Below, piece after piece: positions 19,218-26,881 of a DNA stretch of 41,272 nucleotides. Within the stretch, counting starts at the first letter, position 1. Every line of letters starts with the position of its first letter. Origin of the DNA: Eximiradius proteiniborus (GTDB taxonomy: Bacteria > Bacteroidota > Ignavibacteria > Kapaibacteriales > UBA2268); assembly GCA_026415495.1 (NCBI GenBank), contig JAOAGZ010000017.1, forward strand, positions 1 through 41,272, given 5' to 3'. A program made the translations under genes and the position numbers. The notes below the pieces were generated by a model. The model saw only the letters and a program-made list of their open reading frames with translations, was not told the DNA's origin and ran no database searches.

Positions 19218-20153
19218 ATGGAAGAGCTAAACAATAAAAAAATTGAGGAAGAAATAAATTTCAAAAACGTATTGAAAACCCCAATTCGCTGGTTTGGAAT
19301 TATTTATCCGTATTTTTTGTTCCTAATTGTTGTAGGTGGATTATTTTATGTTTCGAATTTAAATAGTATAAACGAGAATAAGATAAAACCAACTATTATT
19401 GACAGCACACGGCTGAAATCAGATCTCCCCGTTCGAATGGCTGTAAGAATAGAAGGTGTGAATGTGAAAGAAATTGCTAAACCGACCGCAGAGTTGATTG
19501 CCAAAGGGCGGGAGTTGTATCTTGCAAGCTGTGCGTCTTGCCATGGCAACGAGGGAGGCGGAGACGGAATTGCCGGGGCAGGGCTTGCTCCTGCACCAAG
19601 GAACTTCCTGAAAAAAGATGGTTGGACCAATGGTATGACGTTGGCTGATATGTTCAAAACTCTTGAAGAAGGAATCGCTGGGACAGGAATGGCTGCATAT
19701 GAGTATATGCCTGTGGCAGACAGGTTTGCAATTATCCATTTTATTCATTCGCTTATTGGCGATTATCCAGAAAATACACCTGATGAGCTTGAACAACTAA
19801 ATATAAAGTATAAGTTGGCTGATGGTCGCATTCTTCCGAATCAAATTCCTGTCGAAAAAGCCTTAAAGATAATTGCTGAAGAAAATTTGCCACTTTTGAA
19901 TAAATCAATTGCTTATGGAAAGGTTATTAGCATTAATCAAAATAAAATTGGAAGCATAACAAAGGCGATTGTCAAAGAAGATGTTGCAGCGTATTATCTT
20001 TCAAAATCTGATTTATGGAGGCGAAGTAATAACGATTTCAGGGAATATGTTTCGATTGGACTTCCGACTAATGGGTTTAAGGCTGGATTTTATCTTCTTT
20101 CGGAAGAGGAAATGACACAATTACGAACATTTCTTGCTGATGTGATAAAATAA
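19218..20153 (+). CDS. Membrane-anchored monoheme cytochrome c with unrecognised C-terminal extension
   Basis: The 311-residue protein has one helix at about residues 32-50 and a linker. A class I cytochrome c domain follows at about residues 85-190, with CASCH at residues 105-109, GGGDGIAGAGLAPAPRNF after the heme site, and methionines in GTGMAAYEYMP as candidate axial ligand. About 120 residues after the heme domain (from NTPDELEQLN to the end) match nothing I know. It lies 17 bases after actF and 13 bases before the SCO gene, exactly between the quinol-oxidising complex and the oxidase, so it probably shuttles or bridges electrons between them on the periplasmic side. An extra complex III subunit is an alternative. 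Confidence 0.85.
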   Translation: MEELNNKKIEEEINFKNVLKTPIRWFGIIYPYFLFLIVVGGLFYVSNLNSINENKIKPTIIDSTRLKSDLPVRMAVRIEGVNVKEIAKPTAELIAKGRELYLASCASCHGNEGGGDGIAGAGLAPAPRNFLKKDGWTNGMTLADMFKTLEEGIAGTGMAAYEYMPVADRFAIIHFIHSLIGDYPENTPDELEQLNIKYKLADGRILPNQIPVEKALKIIAEENLPLLNKSIAYGKVISINQNKIGSITKAIVKEDVAAYYLSKSDLWRRSNNDFREYVSIGLPTNGFKAGFYLLSEEEMTQLRTFLADVIK

Positions 20154-20166
20154 ATTGGAGAAATAA

Positions 20167-20958
20167 ATGAAAAAAATCGCACTGCTCTTAGTATTTATAA
20201 CGCTTATTCAGATTTCTTATTCAGAGAATCCACCAGAAATTGGGATAGTGGAGAAATTAGGCAATCAAATTCCACTTGATTTGGAATTTACAAGTTCCGA
20301 TGGGACAAAGAAAAAGCTGCGAGATATAATTGATAAACCTACAATTCTCTCGCTTGTTTATTACAATTGTCCGGGAATATGCAGTCCATTACTAACAAAT
20401 ATGAGCGAAGTAATGGATAAAGTAAAGCTGGAACCGGGGAAGCACTTCAAGGCACTCACGATTAGTTTTGACCACCGCGAAGGTGCAGACAAAGCTAAAC
20501 GTTGGAAAGAAAACTACCTTGCTTCGATGAAACGCCCATTTGGCGAAGAGAATTGGGAATTTATGGTTGGCGATAGCGTATCGATACGGAAGCTCACCGA
20601 TGCAGTTGGGTTCTATTTCAAGCCAGAAGGCAACGATTATGTTCATCCTGGTTCATTATTTATTCTAACACCGGATGGGAAGGTGTCGCGATACTTATTA
20701 GGTATAGAATACAATCCATTTGATTTACAAATGAGCATAAGCGAGGCAGCCAAAGGCAAATCTATGCCCACAGTAACAAAAATTCTTCAATATTGCTTTA
20801 GTTACGACCCTGAAGGGAAAAAGTATGTTTTTAATATTACTAAGGTTGCAGGCACAGTTATCTTTCTTGCTGCTGGTATTTTCTTTATAACATTAGTCTT
20901 GATGGGAAAATCAAAAAGGAAAAAGAAAAATATGGAGGATATTAACAATGAGCAATAG
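20167..20958 (+). CDS. SCO1/SenC-type copper chaperone with C-terminal membrane anchor
   Basis: This 263-residue protein belongs to the SCO1/SenC/PrrC family, thioredoxin-fold proteins that deliver copper to the CuA centre of cytochrome oxidase. The copper ligands are present: CPGIC at residues 68-72 and the histidine in VHPGS at residue 160. A cleavable signal peptide (MKKIALLLVFITLIQISYS) starts the protein. A single helix near residues 228-247 followed by a very basic tail (KSKRKKK) anchors it at the C-terminus, whereas canonical SCO proteins use an N-terminal anchor. GGAG precedes the ATG at 20167. It overlaps the oxidase subunit I gene by eleven bases, fitting a role in assembling that oxidase. 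Confidence 0.93.
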   Translation: MKKIALLLVFITLIQISYSENPPEIGIVEKLGNQIPLDLEFTSSDGTKKKLRDIIDKPTILSLVYYNCPGICSPLLTNMSEVMDKVKLEPGKHFKALTISFDHREGADKAKRWKENYLASMKRPFGEENWEFMVGDSVSIRKLTDAVGFYFKPEGNDYVHPGSLFILTPDGKVSRYLLGIEYNPFDLQMSISEAAKGKSMPTVTKILQYCFSYDPEGKKYVFNITKVAGTVIFLAAGIFFITLVLMGKSKRKKKNMEDINNEQ

Positions 20959-22588
20959 TGTTTCAACAACGATAAAAAGTTTTTACGAATACGAGGGAAA
21001 GCATAGAGGAATATTAGGTTGGATACTATCTACGGACCACAAGCGAATAGGTTTATTATACTTGTGGTCAATGGTTGGATTTTTTCTTGTTGGGGTATTT
21101 CTTGGTTTCTTAATGCGATTGGAAATGCTAAGTATGGGACCAACGATAATGGGACCACAAATGTATAATGCAACTTTTACTCTACACGGGATAATAATGA
21201 TTTTTTTGTTTATTGTTCCAGGAATACCTGCAGCATTTGGAAATTTTTTGTTGCCAATAATGATTGGAGCGGAAGATGTGCAATTCCCTAGATTGAATTT
21301 GCTTTCTTGGTGGCTTTATGTAACGGGAGGAATATTTGCAATAGTATCATTATTTTTAAGTGGTGGACCGATAGATACAGGCTGGACGTTTTACGTTCCG
21401 TATAGCATTCGAACAACTACTCAGGTAATATTACCTTTGATTGCTGCATTTATTTTAGGTTTTTCATCGATATTGACAGGGATAAATTTTATTACAACAG
21501 TGCATAGGATGCGAGCCAAAGGAATGACTTTTTTCAAGCTTCCGTTATTTGTTTGGGCTTTGTATGCAACAGGGTGGATACAAATAATTGGAACACCTGT
21601 AATTGGAATAACGATACTGCTTGTGATTATTGAGCGTGTGTTTAGCGTTGGGCTATTCGATCCAGCGTTGGGTGGTGATCCAATTTTGTTTCAGCATTTA
21701 TTTTGGATATATTCTCATCCTGCGGTATATATAATGATATTGCCGGCAATGGGAGTTGTTTCGGAAATAATTCCGACTTTTGCTCGCAAGCATATATTTG
21801 GATATAAGGCGATTGCGTTTTCGTCGTTGGCAATTGCATTTATCGGGACACTTGTTTGGGGGCACCATATGTTCACCAGTGGGATGAGCGATACTGCCCG
21901 TTGGGTTTATTCATTCCTGACTTATATTGTTGCATTGCCGAGTGCAGTTAAAGTGTTCAATTGGGTTGCAACGATGTATAAAGGTTCAATACGGATGAGT
22001 GCACCATTTGCATTTGTGATGGCATTTATTGTTTTGTTTTCGATTGGTGGGCTAACTGGCTTGATACTTGGTTCGGTTGCAACAAATGTTCATGTTCACG
22101 ACACATATTTTGTTGTAGCACACTTCCATTTTGTAATGTTTGGCGGAACTGGATTTATCTTTTTTGCAGCACTGCATTATTGGTTCCCCAAAATGTTCGG
22201 GAAAATGTATAACGAGAAAATTGCAATGACGGCTGTTGGAATATTGACAGTTGGTTTTTTAATGTTATATTTCACAATGTTTATTCTTGGTTACGAAGGG
22301 ATGCCGCGCCGGTATTATGATTATCTGCCACAATTTCAGTTTCTGCATATTTTCGCAACAGTAGGCTCGTGGGTCTTGATTTCCGGGCTGTTGCTAATGT
22401 TTTGGAATTTGCTATATGCCTTGAAGAAAGGCTCGCCTGCAAAGCCAAATCCTTGGAACGGTATGACACTGGAATGGATGACCTCTTCCCCGCCACCATT
22501 TGAGAATTTCAATTATCATCCTGAAATAAAATTTGGTCCTTATGAATATGAACATTATGATGAGGCGGTAAAAGATGAATACAAATAG
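20948..22588 (+). CDS. ctaD: Cytochrome c oxidase subunit I (caa3-type, A2-like)
   Basis: The 546-residue protein is a heme-copper oxidase catalytic subunit with twelve or so helices. Ligands visible are the histidine in FTLHGIIM for the low-spin heme, WIYSHPAVY (His257, with Tyr261 as the cross-linked tyrosine), WGHHMF for CuB, and HVHDTYFVVAHFHF (His392 for heme a3 and His394 for heme a). The YSHP sequence replaces the GHPEV glutamate of A1 oxidases, which marks an A2-type enzyme as in Thermus and Rhodothermus caa3 oxidases. AVKVFNW carries the K-channel lysine. It overlaps both the SCO gene and subunit III. It reduces O2 to water while pumping protons in the cytoplasmic membrane. Confidence 0.96.
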   Translation: MSNSVSTTIKSFYEYEGKHRGILGWILSTDHKRIGLLYLWSMVGFFLVGVFLGFLMRLEMLSMGPTIMGPQMYNATFTLHGIIMIFLFIVPGIPAAFGNFLLPIMIGAEDVQFPRLNLLSWWLYVTGGIFAIVSLFLSGGPIDTGWTFYVPYSIRTTTQVILPLIAAFILGFSSILTGINFITTVHRMRAKGMTFFKLPLFVWALYATGWIQIIGTPVIGITILLVIIERVFSVGLFDPALGGDPILFQHLFWIYSHPAVYIMILPAMGVVSEIIPTFARKHIFGYKAIAFSSLAIAFIGTLVWGHHMFTSGMSDTARWVYSFLTYIVALPSAVKVFNWVATMYKGSIRMSAPFAFVMAFIVLFSIGGLTGLILGSVATNVHVHDTYFVVAHFHFVMFGGTGFIFFAALHYWFPKMFGKMYNEKIAMTAVGILTVGFLMLYFTMFILGYEGMPRRYYDYLPQFQFLHIFATVGSWVLISGLLLMFWNLLYALKKGSPAKPNPWNGMTLEWMTSSPPPFENFNYHPEIKFGPYEYEHYDEAVKDEYK

Positions 22589-23192
22589 TCATAATATAGC
22601 TCACCACCGTGATGACTTCGGTTCGAAAATGGGAATGTGGTTGTTTCTATTTACAGAACTGATATTATTCGGTGGACTATTCATAATGTATATGGTCTAT
22701 CGGGTTGAATACTCGGAGCAGTTCCATCTTGCTGCGAAGGAATTGAATTTAGCACTCGGAACGATAAACACGCTGATATTGCTGACAAGCTCGCTCACGA
22801 TGGTTCTATCGATAGTAGCAATTGGGCGCGGCTCGAAGAAAATTTCTATTATATATTTGATTGCTACTATTCTATTGGCTTTGGGGTTTATGGTAATCAA
22901 AGGTTTCGAGTGGGGAGCCAAATTTTCGCACGGGATTTATCCGGGTGGTGCGGAACTTGCAAATTTATCTAACGGCGAGGTGATTTTCTTCGGAATGTAT
23001 TTTGTGATGACCGGACTACACGCCTTGCACGTTCTGATTGGAGTAGTAATTTTGTCGTTTATGCTTGTTTTTCTTTTGAGAGACAAAATCAACAAGGACA
23101 ATTATATCAAGCTCGAGGCCGGGGGACTTTACTGGCATTTGGTAGATTTAATCTGGATTTACCTGTTCCCGTTATTTTACTTATTACATTAA
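22575..23192 (+). CDS. ctaE: Cytochrome c oxidase subunit III
   Basis: The 205-residue protein overlaps the subunit I gene by 14 bases. It has the shorter bacterial form of subunit III with about five helices. Family features are KMGMWLFLFTELILFGGLF near the N-terminus, KGFEWGAKFSHGIYPG in the middle and the C-terminal TGLHALHVLIG and GLYWHLVDLIWIYLFP signatures. Subunit III carries no metal but stabilises the oxidase and its proton uptake. Twelve bases separate it from the subunit IV gene. There is no sign of truncation. Confidence 0.95.
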   Translation: MNTNSHNIAHHRDDFGSKMGMWLFLFTELILFGGLFIMYMVYRVEYSEQFHLAAKELNLALGTINTLILLTSSLTMVLSIVAIGRGSKKISIIYLIATILLALGFMVIKGFEWGAKFSHGIYPGGAELANLSNGEVIFFGMYFVMTGLHALHVLIGVVILSFMLVFLLRDKINKDNYIKLEAGGLYWHLVDLIWIYLFPLFYLLH

Positions 23193-23204
23193 TGGAGGAA
23201 GAAT

Positions 23205-23504
23205 ATGGAAGAGAATGTAGTACATCAGGAACACAAGAATACACCGGGCTATGGCTATAATATTTTAATATGGCTTACTTTGATTTCGCTAACCTGCGTA
23301 TCTGTGGCAGTTGCGGGACTTGATCTGGGAGCATATATTTTGCTGACTGCACTGGTAATTGCAACGATAAAATCAACATTAGTAATTAATATTTTTATGC
23401 ATATAAAGTTCGACGACCCAATATTCAAGTTGTTCTTTTCGCTAATAATATTTACACTATTTGTGCTTTTTGTATTAACTGCTTTTGATATTTTATATCG
23501 ATGA
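23205..23504 (+). CDS. ctaF: Cytochrome c oxidase subunit IV
   Basis: This 99-residue protein has three predicted helices and the bacterial subunit IV pattern, including YNILIWLTLISLTCVSVAVA in the first helix and STLVINIFMHIKFDDPIFK between the second and third. The lysine in the second helix and the MHIKFD segment are typical of the family. Its role is structural within the oxidase. GGAGGA precedes the ATG. The stop lies seven bases before the preferred subunit II start. The order I-III-IV-II places it ahead of subunit II, which usually comes first. Confidence 0.9.
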   Translation: MEENVVHQEHKNTPGYGYNILIWLTLISLTCVSVAVAGLDLGAYILLTALVIATIKSTLVINIFMHIKFDDPIFKLFFSLIIFTLFVLFVLTAFDILYR

Positions 23505-23511
23505 GGAAACT

Positions 23512-24495
23512 ATGTTCGAAGGTGCGTCATATTATGCTGATAAAGTAGATACCACGATGCTAATTATCGTTGGTATATCAGTGTTTTTTCTAATCGGGAT
23601 AGTAGTGGCAATGATTTATTTCGTGGTAAGATATAACCATAAAAGAAATCCGGTTGCTACACAAATCAAAGGGAATAATTTGCTTGAAGCAATATGGATT
23701 ATTATCCCTCTATTTATAGTAATAGGTATGTTCTGGCTTGGATGGAAGGACTTCAGCAGATTACGTAAAATCACAGACTATGCGATGAAAATCGAAGTTA
23801 CAGGTAGGATGTGGAAATGGGACTTCAAATATCCAAATGGGAAAACTTCCGATACACTTTATGTGCCAGTTGGAAAGACGATAAAGCTCGAAATGAGGTC
23901 AGTTGATGTTAATCATGCTTTTTTTATTCCGGCATTGAGAATGAAAGAAGATGTGATAGCCAGCAGAAATACCTATATGATTATTGAACCGCAGAAATTG
24001 GGAGAGTATGATATTGCTTGCGCTGAATATTGCGGGCTAAATCACGCCTATATGTATACAAAACTGATTGTTGTTCCGGAAGACGTTTTCGACGCTTGGC
24101 TTTCAGGCGATTCAACTGCTCCGTCGGCTACCACACCAACTCCAACAATTGCAAGATTAGAACCCAAAAACGAGAATGAATATATTAAACTCATCCGTAA
24201 CAATAAAAATTTCGATTTATTAGTCAAATATGCTTGCGTGAGCTGCCATACAGTTGATGGTTCGAAAAATATTGGACCATCATTTGCAAAACTTGCTTCC
24301 GGCAAAACTGACGTAATGCGAGATGGAAAGAAAATGACTATTGATATTGACGCTAAGTATTTACGCACTGCATTGCTCGAACCTGATTACGAAATTGTTG
24401 AAGGATACAGCCCATATACTATGCCTACTTTACGTGGCAGAGTGTCTGAAAATGATTTGCAAGCAATCATCGACCTACTTCTTGGGAAAAATTAG
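23512..24495 (+). CDS. ctaC: Cytochrome c oxidase subunit II with fused C-terminal cytochrome c (caa3 type)
   Basis: The ATG at 23512 (MFEGASYYADKVDTT) follows GATGAGGAAAC and is preferred to the track start at 23485, which would lie inside the preceding gene; the product is 327 residues. Two N-terminal helices lead to a periplasmic cupredoxin domain with a complete CuA site: His135 (VNHAFF), then CAEYCGLNHAYM providing Cys170, Cys174, His178 and Met181. A Thr/Pro-rich linker (STAPSATTPTPT) joins it to a cytochrome c domain with CVSCH at residues 242-246 and a methionine near SPYTMP. That fusion defines a caa3 oxidase, so electrons can enter from a c-type cytochrome held on the same polypeptide. 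The following ctaB starts two bases later. Confidence 0.96.
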   Translation: MFEGASYYADKVDTTMLIIVGISVFFLIGIVVAMIYFVVRYNHKRNPVATQIKGNNLLEAIWIIIPLFIVIGMFWLGWKDFSRLRKITDYAMKIEVTGRMWKWDFKYPNGKTSDTLYVPVGKTIKLEMRSVDVNHAFFIPALRMKEDVIASRNTYMIIEPQKLGEYDIACAEYCGLNHAYMYTKLIVVPEDVFDAWLSGDSTAPSATTPTPTIARLEPKNENEYIKLIRNNKNFDLLVKYACVSCHTVDGSKNIGPSFAKLASGKTDVMRDGKKMTIDIDAKYLRTALLEPDYEIVEGYSPYTMPTLRGRVSENDLQAIIDLLLGKN

Positions 24496-24497
24496 GG

Positions 24498-25415
24498 ATG
24501 GAAAAAGTTTCGTTTGAAATAAAAGCAAAAGTAGAAGCAGTTGAACGTGGACATTTGCTTGCGGGATTAATTCAGCTTGCAAAGCTAAGGGTTACATTTT
24601 TTGTTGCGTTATCCTCGTTTTTTGGATATATTTTCTATGGAGGGTTTTCGTGGCAGTCGTTGCTTGTAGTATCAGGAGTATTTCTGACTGCGGTTTCTTC
24701 TTCTGCCATAAATCAATATCAGGAACGTAAATACGACAAGTTGATGGCAAGAACCCGGCAACGTCCGCTACCAGCAAAAAAATTGCGAAAAGAAGAAGCT
24801 TTGATATTTATCATTTTTACGGGCATATTGGGAATATTTCTTCTTGGGCTCACTTTTAACGTTTTAGCGGTGGGGCTTGCTGCTTTTTCGATGATATGGT
24901 ATAATCTCGTTTATACACCGCTGAAACGAAAAACAGCATTTGCTGTATTGCCCGGTGCATTGCTTGGAGCAATACCACCTGTAATCGGTTGGGCAGTAGC
25001 TGGTGGCGATTTGTTTTCACCGAAGATAATGTTTATTGCAATACTATTTTTTTTGTTTCAAATTCCTCATTTCTGGTTTCTGTTTTTGATCTACAATGAC
25101 GACTATAAGCAGGGTGGCTACCCAACTCTGAAAGATGTATTGAAGGTTAATCAAATCGGAAGGATCTCGTTTGTTTGGATAGTATGCCTTGCAATAGTAG
25201 CGGTAGCAGAGCCTTTTTTCTTTGTAAATAATCCTTTGTTTTTAGCTGTAATTTTTGGAATGTCTGTAATATTAATCTGGAAAAACAAGTTTTTGCTGAA
25301 TCTCGAAGAAACAAATGAAAATATTAGTTATAGAATTGCTTTTCAAACACTTAATATATACGTTCTATTGGTAGTAGTTATCCTCACACTTGAAAAAATT
25401 ATTAGTAATAAATAA
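24498..25415 (+). CDS. ctaB: Protoheme IX farnesyltransferase (heme O synthase)
   Basis: CtaB transfers a farnesyl group to heme b, making heme O, the precursor of heme A. The 305-residue polytopic protein has about nine helices and the UbiA-family motifs. The first reads INQYQERKYDKLMARTRQRP, where glutamate replaces the aspartate more common in NxxxDxxxD. The second is IYNDDYKQGGYPTLKD near residue 200. LAKLRVTFFVALSSFFGY near the N-terminus and YTPLKRKT are typical. It begins two bases after subunit II. Heme A synthase (ctaA) is not in the window, so conversion to heme A must be encoded elsewhere, or the oxidase may carry heme O. Confidence 0.93.
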   Translation: MEKVSFEIKAKVEAVERGHLLAGLIQLAKLRVTFFVALSSFFGYIFYGGFSWQSLLVVSGVFLTAVSSSAINQYQERKYDKLMARTRQRPLPAKKLRKEEALIFIIFTGILGIFLLGLTFNVLAVGLAAFSMIWYNLVYTPLKRKTAFAVLPGALLGAIPPVIGWAVAGGDLFSPKIMFIAILFFLFQIPHFWFLFLIYNDDYKQGGYPTLKDVLKVNQIGRISFVWIVCLAIVAVAEPFFFVNNPLFLAVIFGMSVILIWKNKFLLNLEETNENISYRIAFQTLNIYVLLVVVILTLEKIISNK

Positions 25416-25426
25416 ATGGTTCGATT

Positions 25427-26779
25427 ATGGAATTGCTTTACAAACTTGTTATACCGCAGTCGGAAACAAATCTACTGTTGCTAAATCTGCTACAAATGAT
25501 TTCGCTTTCGTCGCTGATGATTTATTCGGGTATATTGTTGGGAAGCATATCGCTATCGATATGGTTTTACAAAAAATCGATAAAGGAAAATTCTCTGAAA
25601 TATGCAGAAATTGCAAAAGCATTAGCAGATTTGATAGCAAGCGGGAAAATGTTTGCTTTCGGGCTGGGAATAGTGCCATTTTTGGCAATAATTATGGTTT
25701 ATATCCAATTGCTGAATTTATCGGGGGCGTATGTGCCCAAATTTTTGATATTGGCATTTGTTCTCTGGCTGATTGCTATTGCACTTATATTTATCTATCA
25801 CCATTCAACTGAACTAAATTATTATTTAGAGTACTTCAAAACAAAAATTAGTTCGGAAAGAAAAGATGATGATTTTTTGTTGTTTCAAGAAAAGGCAGAA
25901 CGCTATAGGACAAGAACCGGATTTTGGGGTATATTGCTACTTGCAGTTTCTCTTTATATTTTCATTGCTGCTCTTAATTTGGCGGTAGAGAACTGGAGGT
26001 GGGGGTCGGTTCATAATACATTTGAGCTGATATTAAGTTTTTCTGCTTTTTTCAAATATATGAGTTTTATTACTTCTGCATTTGCAATTACAGGAATTGC
26101 ATTTCTATATAAGAAATATAAATGGATGGAAGAACCACCTTTTGCAGATGCAGAATTGAATGATTACGCAAAGCGTTTTAATTTATCGGTTGCACTTATT
26201 GCCACAATGTGTATGCCTTTGTTTTATATTTTGAATTTGATAATTACACCGAAAACAGCAATAAATGACTTTCTGTTTGGATTTGCTTTGTTAGGGCTTG
26301 TGTTGCTGTTTATTTTGCTTCATTTTCTCTACGAGATGGTGCGAAAGAACAAGTTTATATACATTTCCGTAGCATTTTATTTGCTGATTGCAGTAATAGG
26401 TATTTCGCAGGTAAAAGAGCAACTTGTCTTTAAGTATGCTAATGCTGAACAAACTGCACGTCTTTCGAAAAATTATGATGTATTTTATCAGGATTTGCTT
26501 GCTAAAGCTGGACGTGGCGGAGCTGAAATAAACGGAGAAGAAATCTACAAGGGAAAATGCGTTGCTTGCCACGACTTCGAACGTAAAGTAGTCGGTCCAC
26601 CTCACAAATTAGTTCTTCCGAAATATATTAATAATCCCGAGGCTCTTGCTAAATTTATTCTAAACCCTGTAAAGGTTGATCCTGCTTATCCGCCGATGCC
26701 TGCGCAGGGATTGCGTCCGAAGGAAGCAGAAGCAGTCGCCAAATATATGATTGAACATTATGGACCAAAAATTAAGTAG
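25427..26779 (+). CDS. Multi-spanning membrane protein with C-terminal monoheme cytochrome c domain, unrecognised family
   Basis: The 450-residue protein has about eight predicted helices across residues 10-345 (for example LIYSGILLGS in context, FGLGIVPFLAIIMVYI, FGFALLGLVLLFILLHFL, ISVAFYLLIAVIGI). A soluble cytochrome c domain follows, with CVACHDF starting at residue 378 and PPMPAQGL as a likely Met ligand region. Histidines such as IYHHSTE and SVHNTFE lie at helix ends and could bind heme b, but this is speculative. I do not recognise the membrane part; some similarity in feel to CydA-like or heme-transport membrane proteins is not enough for a name. It begins eleven bases after ctaB and is the last gene before the operon terminator, so a role in electron delivery or oxidase assembly is the obvious hypothesis. 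Confidence 0.8.
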   Translation: MELLYKLVIPQSETNLLLLNLLQMISLSSLMIYSGILLGSISLSIWFYKKSIKENSLKYAEIAKALADLIASGKMFAFGLGIVPFLAIIMVYIQLLNLSGAYVPKFLILAFVLWLIAIALIFIYHHSTELNYYLEYFKTKISSERKDDDFLLFQEKAERYRTRTGFWGILLLAVSLYIFIAALNLAVENWRWGSVHNTFELILSFSAFFKYMSFITSAFAITGIAFLYKKYKWMEEPPFADAELNDYAKRFNLSVALIATMCMPLFYILNLIITPKTAINDFLFGFALLGLVLLFILLHFLYEMVRKNKFIYISVAFYLLIAVIGISQVKEQLVFKYANAEQTARLSKNYDVFYQDLLAKAGRGGAEINGEEIYKGKCVACHDFERKVVGPPHKLVLPKYINNPEALAKFILNPVKVDPAYPPMPAQGLRPKEAEAVAKYMIEHYGPKIK

Positions 26780-26799
26780 CAAAAAAGATAGAAAATACT

Positions 26800-26830
26800 A
26801 AGGGCGTATTTTTGAAATACGCCCTTTTTT
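26800..26830 (+). terminator. Rho-independent terminator closing the respiratory operon
   Basis: AAGGGCGTATTT pairs perfectly with AAATACGCCCTT across a TTG loop, followed by a run of T's. It begins 21 bases after the last respiratory gene and is the first clear hairpin terminator seen after actA. Confidence 0.95.
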
Positions 26831-26881
26831 AGTTTTTATGAATAAAATTAAATTATTTTGCAAAAAGATAAAGGAGAAAAA

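Noticed and set aside
25390-25812. 140-residue same-strand ORF overlapping the terminal cytochrome gene
   Set aside because: It is in a different frame from the 450-residue protein, which has coherent helices and a CxxCH motif; this frame has none.
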